Shown here: in pieces, positions 17,583 through 27,356 of the stretch
Layout of the letters: each line of letters starts with the position of its first letter
Numbering within the stretch: the first letter of the stretch is position 1
NCBI GenBank assembly: GCA_900696575.1
Contig: CAADHD010000027.1
Span: forward strand, 62,001-126,000
Direction: 5' to 3'
Length of the DNA stretch: 64,000 nucleotides
DNA from: an uncultured Bacteroidota bacterium
Lineage (GTDB): Bacteria > Bacteroidota > Bacteroidia > AKYH767-A > OLB10
Translations under genes and position numbers: made by a program
Notes under the pieces: generated by a model
Told to the model about the DNA's origin: nothing
Database searches by the model: none
Seen by the model: the letters and a program-made list of their open reading frames with translations, nothing else

Positions 17583-19877
17583 CTATCGTATTACCGTTAC
17601 CGCTCCTTTGTACGTTTCGGTTTTGTTGTTTTTAAAAGTTACATCAATCACATACACGTATGTTCCGTTCTGCACTAAATCGCCTCTTACTTTTCCATCC
17701 CAGAAATTGAGCGGGGCATTGTAAATTCTTTCTCCCCATTGATTATAAATGTTGATTTTTACTGATTCAATATTGTTTCCTCTTACGCGGAACATATCGT
17801 TTCTTCCATCCAGGTTAGGAGTGAAAGCAGAAGGAATGAATACTTCGCTGTTGCGATCAACGGCAACTACCTGAGTGATGGAGTCGCTGCAGCCAAAAGC
17901 ATTGGTGCCTGTAAGCGAAACAGTATAGTTACCCGGTTGCGAATATTGATGGACGGGATTGACAAGCGTGGAATAATTTTCCGGTGAACCCTGGTCTCCG
18001 AAATTCCAATTATATTGAATGGCACCGGAGGAGTTATTTACAAAAATGACCTGTAACCCGCTTGTGGTTCCTGAGGAGTTGGCAGTAGTAAAAGCAAGCT
18101 GAGGCGAAGGAACAACAATAGCATAGGCAGCAAAGCGGTTTGGATTGATGCACCCTTGCGCACTGCGTAATTCTGCATAGTATATTGTTGTACCGTTTAA
18201 AGCAGGGGTTGTAAAAGTTGCACCGGTTCCCAGCCATGAACCACCGGAAGAAGCATTATACCAGTAATAAGACACACCGGGCGCTGAACTAACAGTGAGT
18301 GTTGCCGTTTCGCCTTTGCAAATGCTGTCATTTTGTGTTATGGCCGTTATGGGGTAGGTGTTCATGATTACATTTACCGGTGATGATTGTGCAGTACATC
18401 CTCCGCTGATGGTAACGGTTACCGAATAGCTGCCGCCTGTTTTTACATAAATGGCTTGCTGCGTGGCGCCATTGCTCCAGAGCCATGAAGCACCGCTGGA
18501 AGCGGTTAGCAATACACTGTCGCCCTGACAGAAATTTACAGGACCGTTTGGCGAGATGGAAGCAACCGGAGTACTGAGTATGGTAATGCTGATGGTGTCA
18601 GAAGTTATGGTATAACCCAGTCCGTCAATGGCGGTGCAATGAACCTGATGAATCCCCGTGCTGAAGTTGGTTACCGTAATGCTTCCGGTTGAAGATGTGC
18701 CAAGAACAGTTACCCCTTCTTTAAAGGTGTAATTGGTAAGTCCTGAAGGTGATGCCGTAAGGGTTACCGGCTGTCCCGCGCAAAACGTGTTTATAGAAGA
18801 GTTGGTTGAAAGTGTAATTGTAACGGTTGATACCGGTGCAATTTTGCGGATGAGGTGATTGTAGGAGTCGGCAGCAAACAAACAATGCAACGGCTTAAAG
18901 TAAGCCAATGCTGTTACGCCATTGAAAGTGGAGCTTCCAACCGGGCCGTTACTGAAACCGGGCATACCTGTAATTCCTGAGTAGGTACTTACAATTCCTG
19001 CCTGAGTAATTTTACGGATGGTGAAATTGTTTCCATCACCTACGTAAATGTTATTCAGGGAATCAACAGCTACGCCCCAGGGGGCATTGAAAGAAGATGT
19101 TGAAGCGTTTCCATTGGCACTTCCTGCTGTTCCGTTTCCTGCAACAGTGCTTACCACACCCGAAGTTGTAACTTTTCTTATCTGATTATTCCATTCATCA
19201 GCAACGATGATACTGCCTGAGTTGTCAAGACAAATGGAATAGGGATGATCAAATTTGGCAATGGATCCAGCACCATTGGTATTCCCGGGGCTGAAAGCAA
19301 TACCAGCCAGTGTGGTTACCTGTCCGTTTTCGATTTTACGGATTGTATGTGTCATGCGGTCGCATACATAAATAATGCTGCCATCGGCATTCACAGTGAT
19401 GCCTGAAGGAAACCCGAACTGGGCAATATTGACTGCGCCATTGGTACTTCCGAAAACACCTGTGCCGGCAACGGTTGTTACCACTCCGGCCGTTGTTACT
19501 TTTCTGATTTTGTAATTCTTGGTATCGGCAATGTAAAGGTTGCCATTGGTATCGCAGGCTAAAGACCAGGGTTCGTTAAACGATGCTGCTGTTCCGGTAC
19601 CATCAGCACTGCCGGGCAATCCTGAGCCTGCCAGGGTGCTGACTGTTCCTGAGGTAGAGATTTTTCTGATGCGGTGATTGTAACGGTCGGCTACATATAA
19701 ATTGCCTTGTTTGTCGGCACATACACCATGCGGACTGTTAAACCGCGAAGCCAATGCGCTGCCATCGGTATAACCCGATATGCCGGCCATACCGGCATAA
19801 GTAGTTACGTCCTGTGCAAATGCCTGAAAGCACAGAACAGAAAGAAAAACAAAAATTAAAAAACGTAAAGGTTTCAC
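17583..19877 (-). CDS. Secreted NHL-repeat/Ig-like/PKD protein with T9SS type B sorting domain
   Basis: 764 aa. Signal peptide (1-22), then about six NHL-type repeats (26-346; repeated phrases such as NLYVADRYNHRIRKI and VVTTVAGTG) forming a likely beta-propeller. Ig-like segments follow (about 350-590, each with a 'FCxGxxVxLTAS' start), then a PKD domain (607-674; NWNFGDQGS). The C-terminal gliding-motility-type sorting domain (680-764) contains FIPSAFTPNLDGRNDMFRV and IYNQWGERIY. It should be exported by T9SS and act at the cell surface, probably in adhesion. It is the first gene of the operon with the PorP-OmpA fusion. Confidence 0.88.
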   Translation of the reverse strand: MKPLRFLIFVFLSVLCFQAFAQDVTTYAGMAGISGYTDGSALASRFNSPHGVCADKQGNLYVADRYNHRIRKISTSGTVSTLAGSGLPGSADGTGTAASFNEPWSLACDTNGNLYIADTKNYKIRKVTTAGVVTTVAGTGVFGSTNGAVNIAQFGFPSGITVNADGSIIYVCDRMTHTIRKIENGQVTTLAGIAFSPGNTNGAGSIAKFDHPYSICLDNSGSIIVADEWNNQIRKVTTSGVVSTVAGNGTAGSANGNASTSSFNAPWGVAVDSLNNIYVGDGNNFTIRKITQAGIVSTYSGITGMPGFSNGPVGSSTFNGVTALAYFKPLHCLFAADSYNHLIRKIAPVSTVTITLSTNSSINTFCAGQPVTLTASPSGLTNYTFKEGVTVLGTSSTGSITVTNFSTGIHQVHCTAIDGLGYTITSDTISITILSTPVASISPNGPVNFCQGDSVLLTASSGASWLWSNGATQQAIYVKTGGSYSVTVTISGGCTAQSSPVNVIMNTYPITAITQNDSICKGETATLTVSSAPGVSYYWYNASSGGSWLGTGATFTTPALNGTTIYYAELRSAQGCINPNRFAAYAIVVPSPQLAFTTANSSGTTSGLQVIFVNNSSGAIQYNWNFGDQGSPENYSTLVNPVHQYSQPGNYTVSLTGTNAFGCSDSITQVVAVDRNSEVFIPSAFTPNLDGRNDMFRVRGNNIESVKINIYNQWGERIYNAPLNFWDGKVRGDLVQNGTYVYVIDVTFKNNKTETYKGAVTVIR

Positions 19878-20019
19878 TTCCGAATGGTTATTGTATGCCG
19901 AAGCATACCGTTTTGATTCGGGCAGTGATACGACTTTTAGGCGAGCAGGGTTTCTTTAACCAAAAAAAACCTTTCAGAAATTTTTATAAAGCCGGCCTGA
20001 CCAGATGGCTGTAAATAAA

Positions 20020-20844
20020 TTAGTGCTTCAGCGCAAGCAGGGGTACTTCTGTGTGGAAAACCACTTTACGGGTTACACTCTTGCCGAAGAGTTTATCAAA
20101 GAATCCTGATTTATGAGTAAACATAGACAGAATGCAGGGTTGATTTGCTAATGCAAAATCATGTATTCCGTTTTCAATGGATGCATTTTGAATAATTTTA
20201 ACCCTCAAATCCTTAATGTTGAATTCGGAGCTGAAGCGCGTTCTTATATCTTCTTCTTCCTTTTCAGTATGAGAACCATCAGGTGAAATGTGCAGCAATG
20301 TTATTCCTGATCCGAGAACTGCTGCAAGCGGAGCAATAATCCGTAGCTTTGGTTCAAGGTTATTCAGGTCGGTAGTTAAAATGATACGTGGATGTTTGCC
20401 ATATGTAGTTCCGGGCGGAACGGCTAATACAGGGATGGAAGATTTTGCAATAACATCGGATGCATTGCTGCCTAATATGCTTCCAATAATTCCTGATGCC
20501 CCCCTAGTTCCCATAACTACCAGATCAATTCCGTTTTCGTTTGCATAACTATTGATAGCAGAAGATAAAAATTCGCCCTGCACACAAATGGTTTTTATTT
20601 TCTGTTCCGGATAACTCTTTTTTATTTCCCCGGCAAGCGTTTTTAAATTGTGCTGTGCATTCTCCGTCATTTTTTCGAGAATCATGTTCATGTGTACCTG
20701 AGCAGCCGCATGAGTGTAGGATTCAACATGAATCAGATGAAAGAGATGAACTGAAGCATTCAGCCTGGCAGCTAATGCAATACCGTAATTTATAGCCGTT
20801 CGCGCTGCCGGTGAAAAATCTGTAGGAATAACAAGGTTGATCAT
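20020..20844 (-). CDS. Universal stress protein with tandem Usp domains
   Basis: 274 aa, two Usp domains. The first (about 1-145) has the ATP-binding G-x2-G-x9-G-S pattern in MGTRGASGIIGSILGSNASD and ends SIPVLAVPP. The second (about 150-274) keeps the fold (strands RIILTTDL, GITLLHISPDG, VPLLALKH), but its nucleotide loop reads FTHKSGFFDKLFGKSVTRK and has lost the glycine pattern. This one-intact, one-degenerate arrangement is usual in tandem Usp proteins. Cytoplasmic stress or energy-state role by family. It lies divergently from the respiratory operon. Confidence 0.85.
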   Translation of the reverse strand: MINLVIPTDFSPAARTAINYGIALAARLNASVHLFHLIHVESYTHAAAQVHMNMILEKMTENAQHNLKTLAGEIKKSYPEQKIKTICVQGEFLSSAINSYANENGIDLVVMGTRGASGIIGSILGSNASDVIAKSSIPVLAVPPGTTYGKHPRIILTTDLNNLEPKLRIIAPLAAVLGSGITLLHISPDGSHTEKEEEDIRTRFSSEFNIKDLRVKIIQNASIENGIHDFALANQPCILSMFTHKSGFFDKLFGKSVTRKVVFHTEVPLLALKH

Positions 20845-21040
20845 ATTTGTGCAAAGAGAATCAAAATATATTATTTAGCAATTCCCGAAAGGAAGACCTT
20901 GAAACTTTGAAAAACTGAGAAAAATCATAAAACAGAAACCGTCTGCTTAGTCTGTTTTTAAAATAGCGTACGATAATTAAACAGAATATTTTTATTACAA
21001 ACAGATGCTTTAAATCTTTTGTCAGAAAAGATTCAACCTT

Positions 21041-21070
21041 TTTGTCCATTCAATGATTTATTTACATTTG
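21041..21070 (+). promoter_or_regulatory. Promoter of the alternative complex III operon
   Basis: TTTG at 21041-21044 and TACATTTG at 21063-21070 with 18 nt between them fit the Bacteroidota -33/-7 consensus (TTTG, TAnnTTTG) well. The first operon ATG used here is at 21137, giving a leader of about 60 nt. Confidence 0.65.
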
Positions 21071-21136
21071 CGCACCCTTTCGGGATTTTTACACAACACT
21101 GACAATAACCTGTTTAACCTGAATCATACCACCGAT

Positions 21137-22372
21137 ATGGCCGGCACTAAAAGGATGATTTTACGAGTTGCTTATGCATTTCTTTTCCTCTTACTTAGTA
21201 ATACTGCATTCTCCCAGCCAAGCGGAGAAGCTCTGTTTAAAGGCAACTGTGCGCAATGTCACAGCACCGGTGATAACAAAGTTATCGGTCCGGGTTTAAA
21301 AAACATACATGAAAGAAGAGATATTGAATGGCTGCTTAAATGGACAAAAAATTCTCAGGCGCTTGTAAAAGCAGGGGATGACTATGCCGTAAAAATTTTC
21401 AATGATTATGGCAAAGTGGTAATGCCAAATCAAAACCTGAAAGACGATGAAATAATTGCCATTTATGATTATGTGAAAGCCGAAGGTCAGAAAGCGGCTG
21501 CTGTTCCGGCAGCGACTACCGGTGGCGGAACGACAGAGCCCATCGCAGATCAAAAAACCTCGCCATGGCTGATTATCACCATTGTAATTTCTCTTCTTGT
21601 TCTTTACCGGATACTTAACCGTATTAAAAAAGGTCTTGAACATGCCTTATTGGCCAAAGAAGGAAAACCCATACCAGAACCCGTTCCGGCAAAACAAGCC
21701 ACCAAAAACTGGATAAGAGGAAATAAAAAACTGATTGCTTTTATACTTCTTATATTATTTGTTTGGGGAAGCGTTGAAGGATGGTATGCATTGGCCGGAA
21801 TTGGTATTCAACAAGGATACGAGCCTGATCAGCCAATTAAATTTTCGCACAAGCTGCATGCCGGTACTAATAAAATAGACTGCCAGTATTGCCACAGCAG
21901 TGCAGCGAAAAGCCGGCATGCCGGAATACCTTCGGCCAACGTATGCATGAACTGCCACAAATATGTTCAGGAAGGCCCGGTTTACGGGAAAGAAGAAATA
22001 TCAAAAATTTATGCTGCATTGGATTACGATCCAAATACAGGGAATTATGGCCCGAATCAAAAACCTATTCAATGGGTACAAGTGCATAACCTTCCTGATC
22101 TGGCATACTTTAATCATTCGCAGCACGTAACAGTAGGTAAAATTGCCTGCCAGACCTGCCACGGGCCTGTAGAGGAAATGGATGTACTGTATCAGTTTTC
22201 TGCACTTACTATGGGATGGTGTATTGATTGCCATCGCACTACAGAAGTTAAAATGGAAGGCAATGCCTATTATGCCGATTATGCCATGTGGTTAAAAGAA
22301 AAACACGGGCCTGATGTAAAATTAACCGTTGATAAAATTGGCGGTTTGGAATGTTCGCGTTGTCATTATTAA
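21137..22372 (+). CDS. actA: Alternative complex III subunit A, multiheme cytochrome c with extra N-terminal heme
   Basis: 411 aa from the ATG at 21137, which starts the signal peptide ending AFSQ; upstream in-frame codons lack that logic. Six CxxCH heme sites are visible. One is in a class I cytochrome c-like N-terminal domain (CAQCH, residues 38-42). Five are in the C-terminal half (CQYCH, CMNCH, CQTCH, CIDCH, CSRCH). Two membrane helices (near 145-160 and 200-220) lie between. ActA passes electrons out of the menaquinol:cytochrome c oxidoreductase on the periplasmic face. It is the first gene of actABCDEF-coxBA. Confidence 0.85.
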   Translation: MAGTKRMILRVAYAFLFLLLSNTAFSQPSGEALFKGNCAQCHSTGDNKVIGPGLKNIHERRDIEWLLKWTKNSQALVKAGDDYAVKIFNDYGKVVMPNQNLKDDEIIAIYDYVKAEGQKAAAVPAATTGGGTTEPIADQKTSPWLIITIVISLLVLYRILNRIKKGLEHALLAKEGKPIPEPVPAKQATKNWIRGNKKLIAFILLILFVWGSVEGWYALAGIGIQQGYEPDQPIKFSHKLHAGTNKIDCQYCHSSAAKSRHAGIPSANVCMNCHKYVQEGPVYGKEEISKIYAALDYDPNTGNYGPNQKPIQWVQVHNLPDLAYFNHSQHVTVGKIACQTCHGPVEEMDVLYQFSALTMGWCIDCHRTTEVKMEGNAYYADYAMWLKEKHGPDVKLTVDKIGGLECSRCHY

Positions 22373-22391
22373 TTTTTGGAACCAGCTCACT

Positions 22392-25300
22392 ATGGAAAAA
22401 AGATACTGGAAAGGATTAGAAGAACTACAGAACGATCCTGAGTTTATAAAACTTCGCGATAATGAGTTTTATGAGTTGCTTCCGGTAAAGGAAAATGATC
22501 ATAAGCCGGAAACATCAAGAAGGGATTTTTTGAAATATCTTGGTTTCGGTGTTGCAGCGGCCTCTCTGGCAGCCTGCGAAGCGCCTGTCAAAAAAGCAAT
22601 TCCTTACCTTGTAAAGCCTGAAGAAATTACTCCCGGAGTTCCTAATTATTATGCGTCCACTTTTTTTGACGGACATGATTATGCCAGCGTATTAGTTAAA
22701 ACCCGCGAAGGCCGCCCGATAAAAGTAGAAGGCAATGAGTTGTCATCCATTAATGGGAGCGGAACAAATGCAAGAACCCAGGCCTCTGTACTTGGTCTTT
22801 ATGACACCGGAAGGTTGCAGCATCCGAAAGTTAACGGTAAAGAAACCGACTGGAAAGCAGTTGACAATGAAATAACCGCTAAGTTGAATGATGTTGCATC
22901 CAAACAAGGCAACATCCGCATACTTTCTTCTACCATCATCAGCCCGTCAACCAAAAAAGCAATTACCGACTTTGCTGCCAGGTTTCCGAATACGAAACAC
23001 ATTCAGTACGATGCCATTTCGTATTCAGGAATGATAAAGGCCAATCAGCTTACTTTTGATAAAGCGGCCATTCCGTCTTACCGTTTTGATAAGGCTGACT
23101 GCATAGTTGCTTTTGAATGTGATTTTATCGGTAATTGGATTTCTTCTTCTCAATATGCCCGTCAGTATGCACAAACCCGCAAACTGAATGCACAGAAGAA
23201 AAATATGTCAAGGCATTTTCAGTTTGAAGCCAACCTGTCCTTAACAGGAAGCAATGCTGATTTCCGCTATAAACTTCCGGTTACCGAACATGGTGCAGCA
23301 TTAGTGGCACTCTATAATCTCATTGCCTCAAAAGCCGGAGCAACAGCGCTGACATCTGCATCAACTTCTGTAAGCGAAGGCCTTTCAAAGGCTGCTGATG
23401 CCCTTTGGAATGCACGCGGTAAAAGTTTAGTAGTGTGCGGAAGCAATGATGTAAACCATCAGGTGGTGGTTAACGGCATCAATCAGTTACTCGGTAATTA
23501 TGGATCAACCATTGACATTGCCAATCACAGTAACCTTCGGCAGGGGATTGACGAGGCGGTTAATGAATTAATTGCCGAACTAAACGCTGGTAATGTTGGC
23601 GCATTGATAGTTTATAATTCCAATCCGGTATATTCTTTACCCGATGGTGAAGCTTTTGCTTCGGCATTGAAAAAAGTAAACCTTACGATTTCCATTTCCG
23701 ATCGCGAAGATGAAACATCTGTACATTGCCAATATCTCTGTCCTGATAATCATTACCTCGAATCATGGAATGATGCAGAGCCCGAAGCAGGAGTTTACAG
23801 CACCTGCCAGCCTGCTATCCGTCCGCTTTACAATACCCGTCAGGGTCAGCAAAGCTTATTGATATGGGCAGGCGCTCCGGTAACAGATTTTCATGAATAC
23901 ATGAAAGCCAACTGGAATACCTTGCTTGCCGGCAGCGGAAAATCATGGCAGAATATATTACAAGATGGCGTTTTTAAAAAAACAAACACTGCTGCTCCGC
24001 TTGTTTTTAAAGACAGTGCCTTAGCCGAAGCAGGAAATAATGCTGCTGCAAAAAAATCAGGAACCGGATTGGTGATTTATGAAATGACAGCCATGGGCAA
24101 TGGCTCACAAGCCAACAATCCCTGGCTGCTCGAATTTCCTGATCCGATTTCACGTCTTACCTGGGATAATTATTTTGCCGTGTCAATCACTTATGCCAAT
24201 ACTTTAGGTATAAAACAGGGAAATATAATTGAAGTAAAAGCCGGAAATAAATCATTGAAAGGGCCGGTGCTTATACAACCCGGACTGGCAGATAACACTA
24301 TTGCCATTGCTTATGGTTTCGGAAGAACACATGCAGGCAAAGCCGGTAATGGAATTGGCGTAAATGCGTATCGCTTAGCAAACGGATTTCAGCATTTGAT
24401 TTCAGGAGTTGAAGTTTCAAAAACCATTGAAGACGATCATCAGTTTGCCGGAATACAGACGCATCATACCCTGATGGGTCGCAACCGCGACATCCTGAAA
24501 GAAACAACACTTGCTGCATGGACTCAGGATTCGGCTTCTAATAATACGGTTGAAAAAATAACCACCTATAAAGGTAAGCAACTTCCGCATGAAGTGGATT
24601 TATGGGCTACAGAAAAACAACCGGGCTTTGATAAACCTAATCATCTCTGGGGAATGGTCATTGACCTGAACTCTTGCTTCGGATGTGGTTCATGCGTGGT
24701 TGCCTGTACAGCAGAAAACAATGTTCCGGTTGTAGGAAAAGATGAAATAAGACGCAGCCGCGAAATGCATTGGATACGCATTGACCGTTATTACAGCAGC
24801 GATGCCGATCCTGATAAGAATGAGGGCAAAAAGGATTACAGCAAAATGGAAATACCATCGGATAATCCGCAAGTGGTCTTTCAACCCATGATGTGCCAAC
24901 ATTGTAATCATGCACCTTGCGAAACAGTTTGTCCGGTTGCTGCTACCCCTCACAGTTCAGAAGGATTGAACATGATGGCTTACAACCGCTGTGTGGGAAC
25001 ACGTTACTGCGAAAACAACTGTCCTTATAAAGTAAGAAGGTTTAACTGGTTCAAGTATTTTGATAATGACCAGTTTGATTATAATATGAACAACTCTACC
25101 GGCAAGATGGTATTGAATCCTGATGTGATTGTACGTTCGCGCGGAGTCATGGAAAAATGCTCCTTGTGTGTGCAACGCATTCAGGCCGGTAAACTGCAGG
25201 CCAAGAAAGAAGGAAGAAGACCTCATGACGGTGAAATTAAAACCGCCTGTGCACAGGCCTGCCCTGCTGATGCAATTGTGTTTGGAGATTATCTGAACAA

Positions 25301-25409
25301 AGAATCAGAAGCAGCTAAAATGAAAGAGGATCCGCGCAGTTACCATGTGCTTCCTGCTTTAAACACACAGCCGAATATCTATTATCAAGTTAAAGTACGT
25401 AATGTTTAA
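22392..25409 (+). CDS. actB: Alternative complex III subunit B (molybdopterin-oxidoreductase-like plus Fe-S ferredoxin domain)
   Basis: 1005 aa from the ATG at 22392; the first possible codons (22329) overlap actA. A Tat-like signal SRRDFLKYLGFGVAAASLAA is followed by Cys (possible lipid anchor). The middle (about 60-740) resembles the molybdopterin oxidoreductase fold, which in this complex binds no Mo cofactor. The C-terminal part carries four Cys clusters: CFGCGSCVVAC, CQHCNHAPCETVCP, CVGTRYCENNCP, and CSLC with CAQACP. These fit three 4Fe-4S clusters and one 3Fe-4S. It sits on the periplasmic side, electrically linking the quinol site to ActA. Confidence 0.9.
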   Translation: MEKRYWKGLEELQNDPEFIKLRDNEFYELLPVKENDHKPETSRRDFLKYLGFGVAAASLAACEAPVKKAIPYLVKPEEITPGVPNYYASTFFDGHDYASVLVKTREGRPIKVEGNELSSINGSGTNARTQASVLGLYDTGRLQHPKVNGKETDWKAVDNEITAKLNDVASKQGNIRILSSTIISPSTKKAITDFAARFPNTKHIQYDAISYSGMIKANQLTFDKAAIPSYRFDKADCIVAFECDFIGNWISSSQYARQYAQTRKLNAQKKNMSRHFQFEANLSLTGSNADFRYKLPVTEHGAALVALYNLIASKAGATALTSASTSVSEGLSKAADALWNARGKSLVVCGSNDVNHQVVVNGINQLLGNYGSTIDIANHSNLRQGIDEAVNELIAELNAGNVGALIVYNSNPVYSLPDGEAFASALKKVNLTISISDREDETSVHCQYLCPDNHYLESWNDAEPEAGVYSTCQPAIRPLYNTRQGQQSLLIWAGAPVTDFHEYMKANWNTLLAGSGKSWQNILQDGVFKKTNTAAPLVFKDSALAEAGNNAAAKKSGTGLVIYEMTAMGNGSQANNPWLLEFPDPISRLTWDNYFAVSITYANTLGIKQGNIIEVKAGNKSLKGPVLIQPGLADNTIAIAYGFGRTHAGKAGNGIGVNAYRLANGFQHLISGVEVSKTIEDDHQFAGIQTHHTLMGRNRDILKETTLAAWTQDSASNNTVEKITTYKGKQLPHEVDLWATEKQPGFDKPNHLWGMVIDLNSCFGCGSCVVACTAENNVPVVGKDEIRRSREMHWIRIDRYYSSDADPDKNEGKKDYSKMEIPSDNPQVVFQPMMCQHCNHAPCETVCPVAATPHSSEGLNMMAYNRCVGTRYCENNCPYKVRRFNWFKYFDNDQFDYNMNNSTGKMVLNPDVIVRSRGVMEKCSLCVQRIQAGKLQAKKEGRRPHDGEIKTACAQACPADAIVFGDYLNKESEAAKMKEDPRSYHVLPALNTQPNIYYQVKVRNV

Positions 25410-25442
25410 CCAATAATTTAAAGACACTAATCACTCTATACA

Positions 25443-26834
25443 ATGGGTCACTTCAAAGAATCGGATTTAAGGCTGCCGCTGATCCTTGGCGATAAAAGCG
25501 TACACCAGATTACCGAAGATATATGCCGTCCTATCGAAGGCAAAGCCAATAAATGGTGGTGGATTGCTTTTTCCATTGCCTCAGCCGCTTTGCTTTGGTG
25601 GATTATCTGCGTTGGATATACGGTAGGAACAGGGTTGGGGGTATGGGGAGTAAATAAAACAGTTGACTGGGCATGGGACATCACCAACTTCGTATGGTGG
25701 GTCGGTATTGGTCATGCCGGCACTTTGATTTCTGCCATCCTTCTTTTATTCCGTCAGAAATGGAGATTGTCTATTAACCGTTCCGCAGAAGCCATGACCA
25801 TCTTCGCAGTTATTTGTGCCGCATCGTTTATAGTATCTCACATGGGTCGTCCCTGGGTAGCTTATTGGCCTATTCCATTACCCAATCAATTCGGTTCCCT
25901 GTGGGTAAACTTCAACTCGCCTTTGGTATGGGATGTATTTGCCATCTCGACTTATTTCTCTGTATCGCTGGTTTTCTGGTACACCGGATTAATTCCTGAT
26001 TTTGCTGCCGTACGCGACCGGGCAAAAACAAAAGTCAGAAAATTCTGGTACACCATTCTCAGTTTCGGGTGGGTAGGAACAGCTAAAAACTGGCAACGCT
26101 TTGAAGAAGTTTCGCTGGTGCTTGCCGGTATTTCTACTCCGCTGGTATTGTCAGTTCACTCTGTAGTATCCATGGACTTCGCTACTTCGGTTATCCCCGG
26201 ATGGCACACTACTATTTTTCCTCCCTACTTCGTTGCAGGGGCTATCTTCTCAGGTTTCGCTATGGTGCAAACCCTTCTCATCATCACCCGCAAAGTGCTG
26301 AACATGGAAGAGTACATCACCATCTATCATATTGACATGATGAACCGCATTATTCTCATCACTGGTTCCATAGTAGGAGTAGCTTACCTTACAGAATTTT
26401 TCATAGCATGGTATTCAGGGGTTGAGTACGAACAATATGCTTTCATTAACCGCGCAACCGGCCCGTACTGGTGGGCTTACTGGAGTATGATGACCTGCAA
26501 TGTCATTACGCCTCAGTTATTCTGGTCGAAAAGACTTCGCGAAAGCGTGTTTGCAACGTTTGTAATTTCCATCTTCGTTAACATAGGCATGTGGTTCGAA
26601 AGGTTTGTAATCATTGTTACTTCTCTTCACAGGGATTATCTTCCTTCAAGCTGGGTGATGTATTCGCCCACCTGGGTTGAAATCGGAATCTTTATCGGCT
26701 CGCTGGGATTGTTTTTTGTTCCATTCTTGCTGTTCACACGATTTTTCCCTGTTATTGCCATGAGCGAATTGAAAACGATTGTAAAAACTTCAAGCTCTCA
26801 AGCTAAAAAGAAAGGAGCGCATCATGAGTCATAA
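25443..26834 (+). CDS. actC: Alternative complex III subunit C (NrfD/PsrC-like quinol-binding membrane protein)
   Basis: 463 aa with about ten membrane helices. NrfD/PsrC signatures include WWWIAFSIASAALLWWIICV, NFVWWVGIGHAGTLISAILL and HMGRPWVAYWP, with His and acidic residues at the likely menaquinol site. ActC and ActF are paralogous quinol-side subunits; ActC is considered the quinol-oxidising one. It starts 33 nt after actB and overlaps actD by 11 nt. Confidence 0.9.
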   Translation: MGHFKESDLRLPLILGDKSVHQITEDICRPIEGKANKWWWIAFSIASAALLWWIICVGYTVGTGLGVWGVNKTVDWAWDITNFVWWVGIGHAGTLISAILLLFRQKWRLSINRSAEAMTIFAVICAASFIVSHMGRPWVAYWPIPLPNQFGSLWVNFNSPLVWDVFAISTYFSVSLVFWYTGLIPDFAAVRDRAKTKVRKFWYTILSFGWVGTAKNWQRFEEVSLVLAGISTPLVLSVHSVVSMDFATSVIPGWHTTIFPPYFVAGAIFSGFAMVQTLLIITRKVLNMEEYITIYHIDMMNRIILITGSIVGVAYLTEFFIAWYSGVEYEQYAFINRATGPYWWAYWSMMTCNVITPQLFWSKRLRESVFATFVISIFVNIGMWFERFVIIVTSLHRDYLPSSWVMYSPTWVEIGIFIGSLGLFFVPFLLFTRFFPVIAMSELKTIVKTSSSQAKKKGAHHES

Positions 26835-27342
26835 GAAACTTATCTACGGAATTTTTGATGATGAAGATGTTTTGATGAGAGGAATCAAAACACTTAAAGA
26901 ACACGGCATTGCGGTTAAAGATGTAATTTCTCCTTATCCAATTCACGGATTGGACAGCGCAATTGGACTTAACCGCACGCGCATCAGCATCTGCTGTTTT
27001 CTTTACGGAATAACAGGCACCTGCCTGGCTTTGCTGATGATGTGGTACATGAACATTTTTGACTGGCCGATGGACATCGGAGGCAAGCCCAGTTTTGCGC
27101 TCTACAAAAACCTGCCGGCTTTTATACCGGTAACATTTGAATCAACAGTATTATGTGCTGCTCACGGAATGGTAATTACGTTTTATCTGCGCAGCAAACT
27201 ACTTCCCGGGGTAGAACCTCATGTTATTCATCCCCGCCAGGCTGATGATTATTTTGTTATGTCGGTTGAAGCCGATGAGAATAAAGTTTCAACCATTGAA
27301 GGAATGCTGAAACAGTCGGGAGCTGTAGAAATCAAATGCTGA
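26824..27342 (+). CDS. actD: Alternative complex III subunit D (DUF3341)
   Basis: 172 aa, about the family's usual length. An N-terminal small alpha/beta domain (KLIYGIFDDEDVLMRGIKTL) is followed by two membrane helices (about 55-75 and 95-122) with GKPSFALYKNLPAFIPVTFE between them, the DUF3341 signature. A second small domain ends it. It is a structural subunit at the membrane next to ActC. It overlaps actC by 11 nt and is followed by actE. Confidence 0.88.
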   Translation: MSHKKLIYGIFDDEDVLMRGIKTLKEHGIAVKDVISPYPIHGLDSAIGLNRTRISICCFLYGITGTCLALLMMWYMNIFDWPMDIGGKPSFALYKNLPAFIPVTFESTVLCAAHGMVITFYLRSKLLPGVEPHVIHPRQADDYFVMSVEADENKVSTIEGMLKQSGAVEIKC

Positions 27343-27356
27343 TGATAACGGAGAAA

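Noticed and set aside
20861-21049. 62-codon minus-strand frame between the Usp gene and actA
   Set aside because: AT-rich, basic/aromatic random composition; lies under the respiratory promoter region; no motif.
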